Assembly: GCF_011764545.1 (NCBI RefSeq)
Contig: NZ_AP022870.1
Coordinates: 2,278,001 to 2,342,000 of the forward strand
Source of the DNA: Phytohabitans flavus
Lineage (GTDB): Bacteria; Actinomycetota; Actinomycetes; Mycobacteriales; Micromonosporaceae
Direction of reading: 5' to 3'
Length of the DNA: 64,000 nt
Numbering within the stretch: the first letter of the stretch is position 1; every line of letters begins with the position of its first letter. Of the stretch, positions 1-8,620 are shown in pieces. The notes under the pieces are model-generated. The model had not been told where the DNA came from. It saw nothing but the letters and a program-made list of their open reading frames with translations, and searched no databases. Made by a program: the position numbers and the translations under genes.

Positions 1-995
1 ACGCCCGTGTCGATGTCCGCCCACGCGGCCGAGCCGTTCATCCCAATCATCCCGAACGTCGAGCCAGACCGCCCCTCGATTCCGCCAGGCCGATACGGGC
101 TGTAACCGTACGCCCACGTGGTCGGGAAGCCCATCACCTGGTCGACGCCGGCGAACGCGGGCGCCGCCATCAGCGCCAGCCGCTCCGGCGACACGAGCCC
201 CACGCCGGGCACGTGGCCGAGCAGCGCCGCGTACATCCGGGCCACGCCGCGCGCGGTCATCGTGCCGGCCGAGGGGATGTCGGCGGTGAGCACGTCGCGC
301 CGGTTCGCGTAGGCCGCGTCGGGCAGGACCGCCGCCGGCGTCGCACGCGCCGCCGGTGACCCTGGCGGTGGTCGCTCCAGCGCCGGGCCGGCCACCTGCG
401 TCGCCACTCGCGGCAGGCGATTCTCTGGTACGGAGAAACACACTTCGCCCTCGACGGACACTGGGCGGGTCACGAGCTCGGCGAGCAATGTGGACAGAGG
501 CTGCCCGGTTGCCCGGCGCAGCGTCTCGCCGAGCAGGTAACCGAAGGTCTGCGCGTGGTACCCGGTCTCGGTGCCCGGCGGCCACCACGGCTTGGCGTCC
601 GCGACAAGCGCGCACATCCGCGCCCAGTCGCACATGTCCGCCACCGTGATGTCCGCCGGCAGTCCGGGCACCCCCGCCCTGTGCAGCAGCACGTCCCGGA
701 GTGTCACGCCACCCTTGCCGTGCGTGGCGAACTCGGGCCACACCTCGGCCACGCGTGTCCCGTACCCGATGAGTCCCCGCTCGACCGCGACGTGCGCGAG
801 CGTGACCGCGACGCCCTTGCCGGTGGAGGCCGCGTAGAAGAGCGTGCCGGGCGTGACCGGTGGGCCGTCCGGGCCGGCCAGGCCCGCGACGGCGTCCACT
901 ATGGTCTCACCGTCGCGGATGACGGCTACCTGGAGCCCGGTCTCGCTCCCGCTCGCGACGAGGTCGTCGATGGTCCGCTGGATCCGTTCCCGCAT
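1..995 (-). CDS. Serine hydrolase, beta-lactamase/EstB family (partial, C-terminus cut by window edge)
   Basis: The minus strand is open from an ATG at 995 to the window edge, so the gene runs out of the window at its 3' end. The protein begins MRERIQRTIDDLV and carries the class C beta-lactamase/esterase signature FYAASTGKGVAVTLAHV, whose STGK is the SxxK nucleophile and lysine, near residue 57. A GYHAQTFGYLLGE segment lies where the family has its YxN tyrosine, and FGMIGMNGS near the cut end resembles the HxG-type third motif. There is no signal peptide, so it is probably a cytoplasmic esterase or peptidase-like hydrolase rather than an antibiotic-degrading enzyme. Substrate unknown. It lies 37 nt downstream of, and in the same direction as, the ABC exporter operon. 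Confidence 0.85.
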   Translation of the reverse strand, partial: MRERIQRTIDDLVASGSETGLQVAVIRDGETIVDAVAGLAGPDGPPVTPGTLFYAASTGKGVAVTLAHVAVERGLIGYGTRVAEVWPEFATHGKGGVTLRDVLLHRAGVPGLPADITVADMCDWARMCALVADAKPWWPPGTETGYHAQTFGYLLGETLRRATGQPLSTLLAELVTRPVSVEGEVCFSVPENRLPRVATQVAGPALERPPPGSPAARATPAAVLPDAAYANRRDVLTADIPSAGTMTARGVARMYAALLGHVPGVGLVSPERLALMAAPAFAGVDQVMGFPTTWAYGYSPYRPGGIEGRSGSTFGMIGMNGSAAWADIDTG

Positions 996-1031
996 GCTCC
1001 CTTTCTACCCACTTCACGCGTCCCTCCCACG

Positions 1032-1757
1032 TCACGCGTCCCTCGCTTGGAGAGCCAGCGCGCCGGCCAGCAGCGCGCCCGCCGCCCACAGCGCGAGCAC
1101 GCCCAGCCCCGCCCAGGGGCCGACCGGCAGCCCGTCCAGGCCGGTCGTCGCCTGGATGGACTGGCCGGCGCTCATCGGGCCGACCTTCTCCAGGCGGCGC
1201 TGCCAGTCCGGGTCGGCCATCGCGGCCGCGACGATCGGGAAGAGGTAGAGCAGGCCGAGCACACAGCCGATGGCCGCCGCCGGGTGGCGGACGACCGTGG
1301 CGACGCCGAGCGCGAGCAGGGCGACGAGCAGCAGGTACAGCACCGAGCCCAACGCCGCCCGCAGCACCGGGCCGCCGCTCAGGGAGGGTGTGTCGCCGGA
1401 CAGCAGCGACGCCGGCACCGCGACGGCGGCGGCGGGGACGACGACCGCGGCGAGGACGGCTGCCTTCGCCGCCAGGACGGCGGGGCGGCGGGGGATGGCG
1501 GCGAGCGTCACGCGCATCATGCCCGTGGCGTACTCGCCGCCGATCGCCAGGACGGCGAGGATCGCGACCACCGACTGTCCGATATGGATGCCGGTGAGGC
1601 TGGTGCGGGTGGGGTCCGCGCCGCACTCGCCGGGCGAGCAGGCGGCCGCCGCGAGCGCGCCCAGCCCGGCGGTACCCACCACGGCGCCGAGCAGCAGCCA
1701 CGCGGTGCCGGGTACCGTCCACAGCTTCGTCCACTCAGCACGGAGCGCGTACCGCAT
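1032..1757 (-). CDS. ABC-2 type exporter permease
   Basis: A 241-residue integral membrane protein beginning MRYALRAEWTKLWTVPGTAW, the opening typical of actinobacterial ABC-2 permeases (RAEWTK). It has about six hydrophobic segments, with an ABC-2-type stretch around EYATGMMRVTLAAIPRR. The ATG at 1757 overlaps the stop of the upstream permease by one base (TGATG), so the two are translationally coupled. With the larger permease and the ATPase it forms a heteromeric exporter. The whole operon faces away from a two-component system, as in antibiotic or peptide-stress efflux modules. The substrate cannot be read from the sequence. Confidence 0.88.
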   Translation of the reverse strand: MRYALRAEWTKLWTVPGTAWLLLGAVVGTAGLGALAAAACSPGECGADPTRTSLTGIHIGQSVVAILAVLAIGGEYATGMMRVTLAAIPRRPAVLAAKAAVLAAVVVPAAAVAVPASLLSGDTPSLSGGPVLRAALGSVLYLLLVALLALGVATVVRHPAAAIGCVLGLLYLFPIVAAAMADPDWQRRLEKVGPMSAGQSIQATTGLDGLPVGPWAGLGVLALWAAGALLAGALALQARDA

Positions 1758-3220
1758 CACGCGTCCCTCCGCCGCAGCAGCCACGCCGCCGCCGCGAGGG
1801 CGACAGCCGTGTACGCGGCGAGCACGCCGAAGCCGGCCCACGGCGGCAGCGGGAAGTAGCCCTCGACCGGGATGTAGAGGTTCTCCACCTGGTCGTACTG
1901 CTTCGCGCTCTGCTGCACCGCGAACGCGGCGGCCGGCGTCACCCGCAGCACCCACCGGCCGGCGTCGACCGGGAGGGCGGTCAGCACCAGCATGTACGGC
2001 AGCACGATCGTGACCACGGCCGCGGTGACCGCCGTCGTGCCTCGGCGCAGCAGCGTGCCCAGCGCCAGCGCGAGCACCGCGGCGACGGCGAGCAGCGCGC
2101 CCGTACCCGCGATGACGCGCAGCTCAGTCGTGGTGGAGGCCGGATGGACGTACACGCCGTTGGACCGCAGGACCCGCTGGCCCAGGGTCACCACGGCGGC
2201 GGCGGCCGCCACGCCGGTCACGAACGTCACGGCCGCGACCACCACGGCCTTCGCGGCCAGCACGCGGCCGCGTCCGGGTGTGGCGGCGAGGGTGGTACGG
2301 ATGAGGCCGCGCCGGTACTCGCCGGTGGCCATCAGCGTGCCGACCACGACCATGCCGATCAGCGCGGCGAACGTGCCGACAAGCGTCTGCGTGACCGTCG
2401 TGCCGAGGCCGGTCGCGCCGGCGACCGCCGGGCCGATGTCGCCGGTGCCGGTGAGGATGTGGCGGTCGCCGTCCTGCTGGTAGCCGCCGCGGTCGCGGTT
2501 GGTTGGCTCGCCGACGAGCGTGCCGGTCCACCCGTCCGCGGGCGTGACCTTGTCGAAGGCGGCGGTGAGCAGGCTCCGCTGGGTCGCCGCGCTCATCGTG
2601 CCGATCGACTCGCTGGTGATCTCCGCGTACTGCGGTGAGGTGGCGAACAGCCCGATCTCCACAGTGGAGGGCAGGTCGGGCAGGCGGGCCGAGCCCACGT
2701 CGGTCCACTGTGCACCGTCCACGGACTCCGCCCCGGTGACCGTGTCGCCGGACCGGGTGAGCCGCAGCCAGCGCGGGGCGGTGCCGGGCGACCCGGCGCG
2801 GTCGTGGGTGTAGTCGTACTGCATCCGTACCCCATGGGCGCCGGTCAGCATGACCGCCGCGTAGCTGGAGCCGGGCCGCGTGCCGTCCTTGACGATCAGG
2901 CCGGCCTTGGCCCACGGGGTGAGGAGAGCACGGTCATCGGAGAGCTGGCCGGTCATCGACGCGACGTGGGCGGTGACGCTACCGTCGCCGGTGAGCGGCC
3001 GGTGCGCGAACGTGAACGCGTCCGTCACCTCCTCGCCGCCCGGCCCGACCGGCATCGCGCACTCGGAGCCGGGTCCGTGCCGCCCGCACGAGCCCTGCAT
3101 GCTCGGCCCCAGCCCGAGCCCCACCATCGCGACCGCGGCGAGCGCGGTGGCGATCACCCAGCCGGGTACCGTCCGGAACTTCGTCCACTCCGCCCGTACG
3201 GCGAGCAGGAAACCGTTCAC
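1757..3220 (-). CDS. ABC-2 permease with large extracytoplasmic beta-sandwich insert
   Basis: 487 residues. The N-terminus MNGFLLAVRAEWTKFRTVPGW gives the first membrane segment. Residues about 55-240 form a soluble domain, with Trp/Gly-rich text such as WAKAGLIVKDGTRPGSSYA and WLRLTRSGDTVTG, that resembles a DUF1349/laminin-G-like sandwich. After it come about five membrane spans, including the ABC-2 stretch TGEYRRGLIRTTLAATPGRG. The usual permease is about 250 residues, so the extra length is this loop domain. The start is GTG at 3220, overlapping the stop of the ATPase gene (GTGA). The loop should sit outside the membrane between TM1 and TM2 and may bind ligand or envelope. That role is inferred. 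Confidence 0.85.
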   Translation of the reverse strand: MNGFLLAVRAEWTKFRTVPGWVIATALAAVAMVGLGLGPSMQGSCGRHGPGSECAMPVGPGGEEVTDAFTFAHRPLTGDGSVTAHVASMTGQLSDDRALLTPWAKAGLIVKDGTRPGSSYAAVMLTGAHGVRMQYDYTHDRAGSPGTAPRWLRLTRSGDTVTGAESVDGAQWTDVGSARLPDLPSTVEIGLFATSPQYAEITSESIGTMSAATQRSLLTAAFDKVTPADGWTGTLVGEPTNRDRGGYQQDGDRHILTGTGDIGPAVAGATGLGTTVTQTLVGTFAALIGMVVVGTLMATGEYRRGLIRTTLAATPGRGRVLAAKAVVVAAVTFVTGVAAAAAVVTLGQRVLRSNGVYVHPASTTTELRVIAGTGALLAVAAVLALALGTLLRRGTTAVTAAVVTIVLPYMLVLTALPVDAGRWVLRVTPAAAFAVQQSAKQYDQVENLYIPVEGYFPLPPWAGFGVLAAYTAVALAAAAWLLRRRDA

Positions 3221-4137
3221 GAGGCGGCTCCCCGGAAGTCGACCGCGTCCCGGGTCAGCTCCAGGTACGCGTCCTCAAGGGTGGCCCGGTGCGCGGACAC
3301 CTCGGAGAACGGCACCCGCCGCGCGCCGAGCAGCCCGGTCACCTCCTCGGCGGCCAGCCCCGACACGGTCAGCGCGTCCGGGCCGGCCGGGGTGACGGTG
3401 GCGCCCGCCTCGGCCAGCACCGCCCCGGCGCCCGGTGCCGTCGTACGGACCGTGACCCGCCCGCCGGCCGCCGCGGCGAGCAGGTCAGCGACGGTCGCGT
3501 CGGCGACCACCCGCCCGCGCCCGGCGATGACCACGTGGTCCGCGGTGCCCTGGAGCTCACCCATCAGGTGGCTGGAGACGAGGACGGCCCGTCCCTCGGC
3601 GGCCAGGGAACGCAGGACGCCGCGGGTCCAGATGATGCCCTCCGGGTCCATCCCGTTGAACGGCTCGTCCAGCAGCACGGCGGCCGGATCACCCAGCAGC
3701 GCGGCGGCGATGCCGAGCCGCTGGCGCATGCCCAGCGAGAAGCCGCCCGCCCGCCGTCGGGCCACCGAGGCCAGCCCGACGATGTCGAGCACCTCGTCCA
3801 CCCTGGCCGCGCCGAGCCCCTGCGAGTGGGCCAGCCACAGCAGGTGGTTGCGGGCGGTGCGGCTGGGCTGCAGCGCGCCCGCGTCCAGCAGCGAGCCGAC
3901 CACCCGCAGGGGGTGCGTCAGGCTCCGGTACGGCCGCCCGCCGACAAGCGCGGAGCCGCCGTCCGCCCGGTCCAGGCCGAGGATCACCCGCATCGTCGTG
4001 GACTTGCCGGCGCCGTTCGGCCCGACGAAGCCGGTGACCTGCCCCGGCCGCACCGTGAACGTCATCCCGTCCAGGGCGAGGTGCGGCCCGTACCGCTTGC
4101 GCAGCCCCCGCACCTCGATCGTCGCGTCAGTAGTCAT
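3217..4137 (-). CDS. ABC exporter ATP-binding protein
   Basis: 306 residues from ATG 4137 (MTTDATIEVRGLRKRYG). Walker A is GFVGPNGAGKSTT, the signature is FSLGMRQRLGIAAAL, and Walker B is AVLLDEPFNGMD, followed by a switch-region SSHLMGELQ. The C-terminal tail of about 80 residues is usual for DrrA/CcmA-type exporter ATPases. The open frame extends much further upstream, but homology starts here and the gap to the divergent response regulator (87 nt) would otherwise be consumed. It is the first gene of the operon with the two permeases at 1757-3220 and 1032-1757. Confidence 0.92.
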   Translation of the reverse strand: MTTDATIEVRGLRKRYGPHLALDGMTFTVRPGQVTGFVGPNGAGKSTTMRVILGLDRADGGSALVGGRPYRSLTHPLRVVGSLLDAGALQPSRTARNHLLWLAHSQGLGAARVDEVLDIVGLASVARRRAGGFSLGMRQRLGIAAALLGDPAAVLLDEPFNGMDPEGIIWTRGVLRSLAAEGRAVLVSSHLMGELQGTADHVVIAGRGRVVADATVADLLAAAAGGRVTVRTTAPGAGAVLAEAGATVTPAGPDALTVSGLAAEEVTGLLGARRVPFSEVSAHRATLEDAYLELTRDAVDFRGAAS

Positions 4138-4224
4138 GGCCCGGATTTCTACGCGCCGGCCGGTGTCAGCCCGGTGCCGCGGAACGACACTCCGTTGACA
4201 CTTTCCGCCTGGCATCGTGGGCAC

Positions 4225-4887
4225 ATGCGCGTACTCGTGGTGGAAGACTTCGAGATCCTGGCCCGGACCATCGGTACCGGGCTGCGCCGCGAGGGCATGG
4301 CCGTCGACGTGGTGCTCGACGGCGACGACGCGCTCGAGCACCTGGCCGTCACCCGGTACGACGTGGTGGTGCTCGACCGCGACATCCCCGGTACCCACGG
4401 TGACGAGGTCTGCCGGCGGATCGTGGCCGCCCACTCGGCCAGCCGGGTGCTGATGCTCACCGCCGCCAGCACGGTCAAGCACCGGGTCGACGGGCTCGGC
4501 CTCGGCGCCGACGACTACCTGCCCAAGCCGTTCGACTTCGCCGAGCTCGTGGCCCGGATCCGGGCCCTCGGGCGGCGGCCGACCACCGCGCTGCCGCCGG
4601 TCCTGGAGAGCGGCGACCTGACCCTGGACTCGAACACGCGGGTCGCCTCGCGCGGCGGGCGGCGGCTCGACCTGAGCCCGAAGGAGTTCGGGGTGCTGGA
4701 GTGCCTGATGGCCGCCGCCGGGCGGGTGGTCTCCGCGGAGGAGCTGCTCGAACGCGTGTGGGACGAGGCAGCCGACCCGTTCACGACCGCGGTGAAGACC
4801 ACCGTGCGCCGCCTGCGGGCCAAGCTCGGCGACCCGCCGGTCGTACACACCGTGCGCGAGGCCGGATACCGGATCGGTGCCGCCTGA
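4225..4887 (+). CDS. OmpR-family response regulator
   Basis: 220 residues starting MRVLVVEDFEILARTIG. The receiver domain (about 1-115) has the acidic pair ED near residue 8, the phospho-acceptor in VVVLDRDIPGTHGDEV, T in MLTAAS and K in DDYLPKPF. The C-terminal winged helix (about 130-220) contains LSPKEFGVLECLM and the recognition region VKTTVRRLRAKLGDP. The stop overlaps the kinase start (TGATG at 4885-4889), so regulator and kinase are coupled. It is divergent from the ABC exporter across 4138-4224, which makes that exporter the likely target. Confidence 0.95.
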   Translation: MRVLVVEDFEILARTIGTGLRREGMAVDVVLDGDDALEHLAVTRYDVVVLDRDIPGTHGDEVCRRIVAAHSASRVLMLTAASTVKHRVDGLGLGADDYLPKPFDFAELVARIRALGRRPTTALPPVLESGDLTLDSNTRVASRGGRRLDLSPKEFGVLECLMAAAGRVVSAEELLERVWDEAADPFTTAVKTTVRRLRAKLGDPPVVHTVREAGYRIGAA

Positions 4888-5957
4888 TGCCCCGCCTGTC
4901 GCTGCGCACGCAGCTCACGCTCCTGTACGCCGTGCCGTTCCTCGCCGCCGGCGCCCTGCTGCTCAGCATCCCGTTCGCGCAGGTCAGCGAGTCCCGGCCG
5001 GCCGGCACCGCACCGCCGGGCGGGGAGGTCGTGCGCGAGCGACTGGACCTCACGCTGTTCGCGGCCCTGCTCGCCGCGCTGCTGCTGCTCGCGGTCGTGC
5101 TCGGCTGGCTGGTCGCCGGCCGGTTCCTGCGGCCGCTGCGCACGATCGTCGCGACCGCCCGGGACATCTCCGCCACCAACCTGCACCGGCGGCTCGGCGA
5201 CACCGGGCGCGGCGAGCTCGCCGAGCTGTCCCGGACGCTGGACGACCTGTTCGCGCGGCTGGAGGCGACGTTCGAGTCGCAGCGGCGGTTCGTCGCCAAC
5301 GCCGCGCACGAGCTGCGTACTCCGCTCACCGCCGAGCGGACGCTGCTACAGGTCGCGCTCGCCGACCCGGAGGCCACCACCGGTGCGCTCCGCGCCGCCT
5401 GCCAGGAGGTGGTCGCGCTCGGCGCCGCGCAGGAACGGCTGATCGACGCGCTGCTGACCCTCGCCAGCGGCGAGCAGGGAGTGGAACGGCGGGAGCGGTT
5501 CGACCTGGCGGCGGTGGCCCGGGACGCGGTGGCAGCCCGCCGCGACGAGGCCGACCGGCGCGGCGTCCGGGTGGAGACCGCGCTCGCCCCGGCGCCGGCG
5601 GCCGGCGACCCGAGCCTGGTGGCGAGCCTCGTCGCCAACCTCGTCGACAACGCCGTCCGCCACAACACACCCGGCGGCCGTATCGAGGTGACCACGGCCA
5701 CGACCGGCGCCGGCGGCCTCGTGCGGGTCTGGAACACGGGTCCGGTGGTGCCCGCCGGCGAGGTTGAGCGCCTGCTCCAGCCGTTCCAACGGGCCGGCCG
5801 CGACCGCGTCGCCGACAGTCACGGCCTCGGGCTGGCGATCGTCCGGGCCATCGCCCGCGCCCACGGCGCCGCGCTCAACGTCACCGCACGCCCGGAAGGC
5901 GGCCTCGACATCGAGGTCGCCTTCGGCTGTGGGACCGGCGGGCCGAACTCCCGTTAG
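4887..5957 (+). CDS. Membrane sensor histidine kinase
   Basis: 356 residues from ATG 4887. There are two membrane spans (about 8-30 and 52-76) with only a short extracytoplasmic loop between them. A HAMP segment follows, then the H-box RRFVANAAHELRTPLTAERT with the phospho-accepting His, the N-box LVANLVDNAVRHN, a G1-like VRVWNTG in which the usual Asp is Asn, and the G2 box SHGLGLAIVRAIARAHG. The small loop suggests it senses membrane or partner state (intramembrane-sensing type), typical of kinases next to ABC exporters. The Asn in the G1 box could lower ATP binding and is worth noting. Confidence 0.93.
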   Translation: MPRLSLRTQLTLLYAVPFLAAGALLLSIPFAQVSESRPAGTAPPGGEVVRERLDLTLFAALLAALLLLAVVLGWLVAGRFLRPLRTIVATARDISATNLHRRLGDTGRGELAELSRTLDDLFARLEATFESQRRFVANAAHELRTPLTAERTLLQVALADPEATTGALRAACQEVVALGAAQERLIDALLTLASGEQGVERRERFDLAAVARDAVAARRDEADRRGVRVETALAPAPAAGDPSLVASLVANLVDNAVRHNTPGGRIEVTTATTGAGGLVRVWNTGPVVPAGEVERLLQPFQRAGRDRVADSHGLGLAIVRAIARAHGAALNVTARPEGGLDIEVAFGCGTGGPNSR

Positions 5958-5968
5958 CCCGCCGGTCC
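5932..5968 (+). terminator. Hairpin terminator at the end of the histidine kinase gene
   Basis: Perfect 12-bp arms GGACCGGCGGGC (5932-5943) and GCCCGCCGGTCC (5957-5968) enclose the kinase stop codon. No strong T-run follows, as is common in actinomycetes. It lies between convergent genes and may serve both. Confidence 0.65.
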
Positions 5969-5976
5969 TTCGCGGG

Positions 5977-6549
5977 TCAGACCCCGCTTGTGTTGGTCGC
6001 CCAGATGGGCACCTGAAGGGAGCCGAGCACGGGGACTTGCCTAGCGCAGTAGATCACGAGGTTTGAGTCGCTCTGTATGGAGATGAAGGGACGAGTTTCC
6101 CCGGAGCACCCGTTGTAGGTGTTGCTGGCCCACACCGCCCGTGCGTAGCCGGGTGTGTAGAGGACGAGGTTTCCGTCGCGCTGGAAGAGCAGTTGGCTGG
6201 CGCCCGACCACTGTGTGTTGGATGCCCAGTAGACGATCGAGTGGTTGCCGCGGCGGTACATAACGAGGTTGCCGTCGTTCTGCATGACGAGGTCGACGTT
6301 GCCGAAGGTCCACCAATTGCCGCGGTCGAGCCACTGGTAGGGACCACTAAGCGGCGTGTGGACACCGTTCCTGTAGATGTCGGGGAAATAGGCGCCCAGA
6401 GTGATCGGCACACCCTCAGGGCCGTTGGCCGCCAGCGCTGGTTGCTGGGCGCCGAACAGCAGCGCGACCATGGCGACCATCGTCGCCACCGTCGTCGCCG
6501 TGACACGCCGCCACCGGCCTCCGCGTGATCTGACCGTCGTTACCTTCAC
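5977..6549 (-). CDS. Secreted bulb-type mannose-binding lectin domain protein
   Basis: 190 residues. A basic N-terminus and hydrophobic stretch (about 15-40, ending ALA) form a signal peptide. The rest is a single B-lectin (monocot mannose-binding) domain with three QxDxNLVxY sites: QNDGNLVMY, QRDGNLVLY and QSDSNLVIY, the complete set of the beta-prism II fold. Two cysteines (NGCSGE and IYCAR) probably form a disulfide. It should be secreted and bind mannose-type glycans. It has its own upstream gap and no operon partners. Confidence 0.9.
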   Translation of the reverse strand: MKVTTVRSRGGRWRRVTATTVATMVAMVALLFGAQQPALAANGPEGVPITLGAYFPDIYRNGVHTPLSGPYQWLDRGNWWTFGNVDLVMQNDGNLVMYRRGNHSIVYWASNTQWSGASQLLFQRDGNLVLYTPGYARAVWASNTYNGCSGETRPFISIQSDSNLVIYCARQVPVLGSLQVPIWATNTSGV

Positions 6550-6873
6550 GGATCACTGCTCCCTTTCCGCTGCGCGGCGACGCCGTCGCTGTCGCGCAAT
6601 CCATCAACTGGGCCTTTCCCGGGTGCATTGACAAGGCATTTCGCCGAGCATCCACGTCCGCTTCGGCTTTGGCTGATCGCCCTGCCCATTCAAGAATCGA
6701 CGTCGCACAATCGGGACGCAACGGCGGCGGCCGTTCGGGACCGTTCGGGATCGTTCGCCTGCCGCCGTGAAACAGCGAACCAGGCACGATGGCTGGCAGA
6801 TCCGCCCGAACCTGACCAGTCACCGGATCTGTCCAGGGTTCGGTGCTGCCCTCGGGGTCTGCGACCATGAACC
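6550..6873. other. Intergenic stretch between lectin and membrane protein genes
   Basis: 324 bases between two divergent genes. I see no supported gene, clear hairpin or repeat. It presumably carries both promoters. Confidence 0.5.
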
Positions 6874-7224
6874 ATGGCCTCTGGGTGGCGAAACGGTTGG
6901 GATCCTCTAGCGGCGATCGCGGCTGCGATCGCGCTGATCATGATCGGCGTCTACATCGGAGTGATACGTCAGCAGGGCAGCCAGGTGGTGGCCTGGTTCG
7001 TCGCCGGCATGGCGGCGGCCGCACTTCTTTCGATCTACGGTGCGGTCCGCGCGGCGCCTTGGCGCGGGTTGGCGTTGGCGGCGTCGGGCCTGCTGATGGC
7101 GGCCTTGGGCTTTCTCGGCATCCTGTCGATCGGGTTTCCGATCCTCTGCGCGGGGGTGTTGGCTCTGGTCGCTGCTGCCCTGTCGGCGGGCAACGGGCGC
7201 CGTAGCACGCTCGCCCGCGAGTAG
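6874..7224 (+). CDS. Small four-helix membrane protein, unknown function
   Basis: 116 residues from ATG 6874. Four hydrophobic segments are evident (about 11-31, 37-56, 62-82 and 87-106) with short basic loops and a basic tail NGRRSTLARE, which implies an inside C-terminus. No family signature is recognisable. It is a stand-alone gene upstream of the phosphotransferase, with a gap of 86 nt that could permit co-transcription. Confidence 0.6.
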   Translation: MASGWRNGWDPLAAIAAAIALIMIGVYIGVIRQQGSQVVAWFVAGMAAAALLSIYGAVRAAPWRGLALAASGLLMAALGFLGILSIGFPILCAGVLALVAAALSAGNGRRSTLARE

Positions 7225-7310
7225 GTTGACCTGATTACCATGATCGCTGGCGTGGTTGGCCAAGAGACCCACATCGCGTTCAGCGTCTATGGTCAGATGA
7301 GGATGGCTCA

Positions 7311-8255
7311 GTGAGTGATGTTCCGGATCTCGGTCCTGTGCCGCAGCGTCTGGCAGTCGACGCGGATCAGGTGCGTCGGCTCGTCGCCGACCAGTTCCCT
7401 CAGTTCGCCGACCTCCCGGTTGAGCCGGTAGCCGACGGTGGCTGGGACAACTGGACCTTCCACCTCGGCCCCGAAATGCTGGTCCGTCTGCCCAGCGCAG
7501 CCGAGTACGCCTTGGCGGTCGACAAGGAACATCGGTGGCTCCCGGCCCTCGCCGCTCGGCTGCCGCTGCCCATCCCTACCCCGCTCGCGAAAGGCAAGGC
7601 CGGCGCGGGCTACCCCTATCCGTGGTCGATCTACCCTTGGCTCGACGGCGAACCCGCGGCCGTGGACCGTATCGCGGACCCGATGCGATTCGCGCTCGAA
7701 CTGGCCGAGTTCCTAGCGGCTCTGCAGCGGGTCGACACCGCTGACGGTCCGCAGCCGGGAATCCACAACTGGTTCCGGGGTGGCACCTTGCGCACCTACG
7801 ACGAGCAAGTCGAGCGCGCGCTCACGAAGTTGGACGGCCACGTCGATGCCGAGCTGGCACGCGAGATCTGGGCGAGCGCGCTCGACGCCCGCTGGGACGG
7901 TGTGGACCGCTGGTTCCACGGTGACGTAGCCGAGGGAAACCTTCTGCTCAAGGACGGGCAGCTGGCCGCCGTCATCGACTTCGGGACATGCGGCGTCGGC
8001 GACCCAGCCTGCGATCTGGCGATCGCCTGGACGTTGGTGACCGCCGACGGACGGCAGGCATTCCGAAAGCGGTTATCAGTGGATGAGGCGACGTGGGCGC
8101 GCGGACGTGGCTGGGCCCTCTGGAAGACCCTCGCCACCTACTCCAACACATTCGACGATCCCGAGGACGCGGACGGATCCGCGAGCGCGCAGCGCATCCT
8201 CGGTGACATCTTCAGCGAATACACGGCCGGCGCCGTCACCAAACCCAACCCATGA
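7311..8255 (+). CDS. Aminoglycoside/macrolide phosphotransferase-family kinase
   Basis: 314 residues, start GTG at 7311. The protein-kinase-like APH fold is shown by the Brenner motif [13 protein letters not shown] (catalytic Asp in HGD) and the metal-binding [20 protein letters not shown]. The N-terminal lobe has [11 protein letters not shown] and [11 protein letters not shown]. Members phosphorylate aminoglycosides, macrolides or small-molecule alcohols, and the substrate cannot be told from sequence. It could be a resistance or a housekeeping kinase. An IS5 remnant begins directly after the stop. Confidence 0.88.
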   Translation: MSDVPDLGPVPQRLAVDADQVRRLVADQFPQFADLPVEPVADGGWDNWTFHLGPEMLVRLPSAAEYALAVDKEHRWLPALAARLPLPIPTPLAKGKAGAGYPYPWSIYPWLDGEPAAVDRIADPMRFALELAEFLAALQRVDTADGPQPGIHNWFRGGTLRTYDEQVERALTKLDGHVDAELAREIWASALDARWDGVDRWFHGDVAEGNLLLKDGQLAAVIDFGTCGVGDPACDLAIAWTLVTADGRQAFRKRLSVDEATWARGRGWALWKTLATYSNTFDDPEDADGSASAQRILGDIFSEYTAGAVTKPNP

Positions 8256-8313
8256 CAGCCACGACACCTCGCACGCCTCAGCTCCCGGGTGTAGTGGGGC
8301 GTGGGCGTCCAGC

Positions 8314-8607
8314 GGGCCGTTCGACCGTGAGGACTACAAGGCCCGCCACGCGGTGGAGTGCGGCATCAACCGGCTCAAGCGTCACCGAGCCGTCGGGACG
8401 CGGTACGACAAGCTCGCGGTCCGGTTCGAGGCCGTCGTGCACATCGCAGCGATCAACGAATGGCTCTGACAGGCCGGCGTGGCATGCTCGGGCCGTTGCT
8501 GGCGTCCAACCCAGCAGACATCGCTCAGGACCTCACCCGGTGGCTGGCCCACCGTGACTACCCCAACCGACCAGCCAACACCCAGCACTGAACACTAAAA
8601 CAGGCCC
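8314..8607 (+). pseudogene. IS5-family transposase C-terminal fragment and right end
   Basis: The frame from 8314 to the stop at 8469 reads [20 protein letters not shown] and then [20 protein letters not shown], the C-terminal catalytic-E region of an IS5-type DDE transposase. The N-terminal two thirds are absent. Downstream, AAACAGGCCC at 8598-8607 matches the terminal ten bases of the foldback element at 10461-10622 and is probably the surviving right inverted repeat of this IS. Confidence 0.75.
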
Positions 8608-8620
8608 TAGACCGTGGCCG

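Noticed and set aside
555..1859. Long + strand frame opposite the serine hydrolase and permease
   Set aside because: Low-complexity Arg/Gly/Ala/His translation. The minus-strand genes have clear families.
8083..8469. A complete 128-residue protein in the frame holding the IS5 fragment
   Set aside because: Its first part overlaps the phosphotransferase gene. Only the part from 8314 on is transposase-like.
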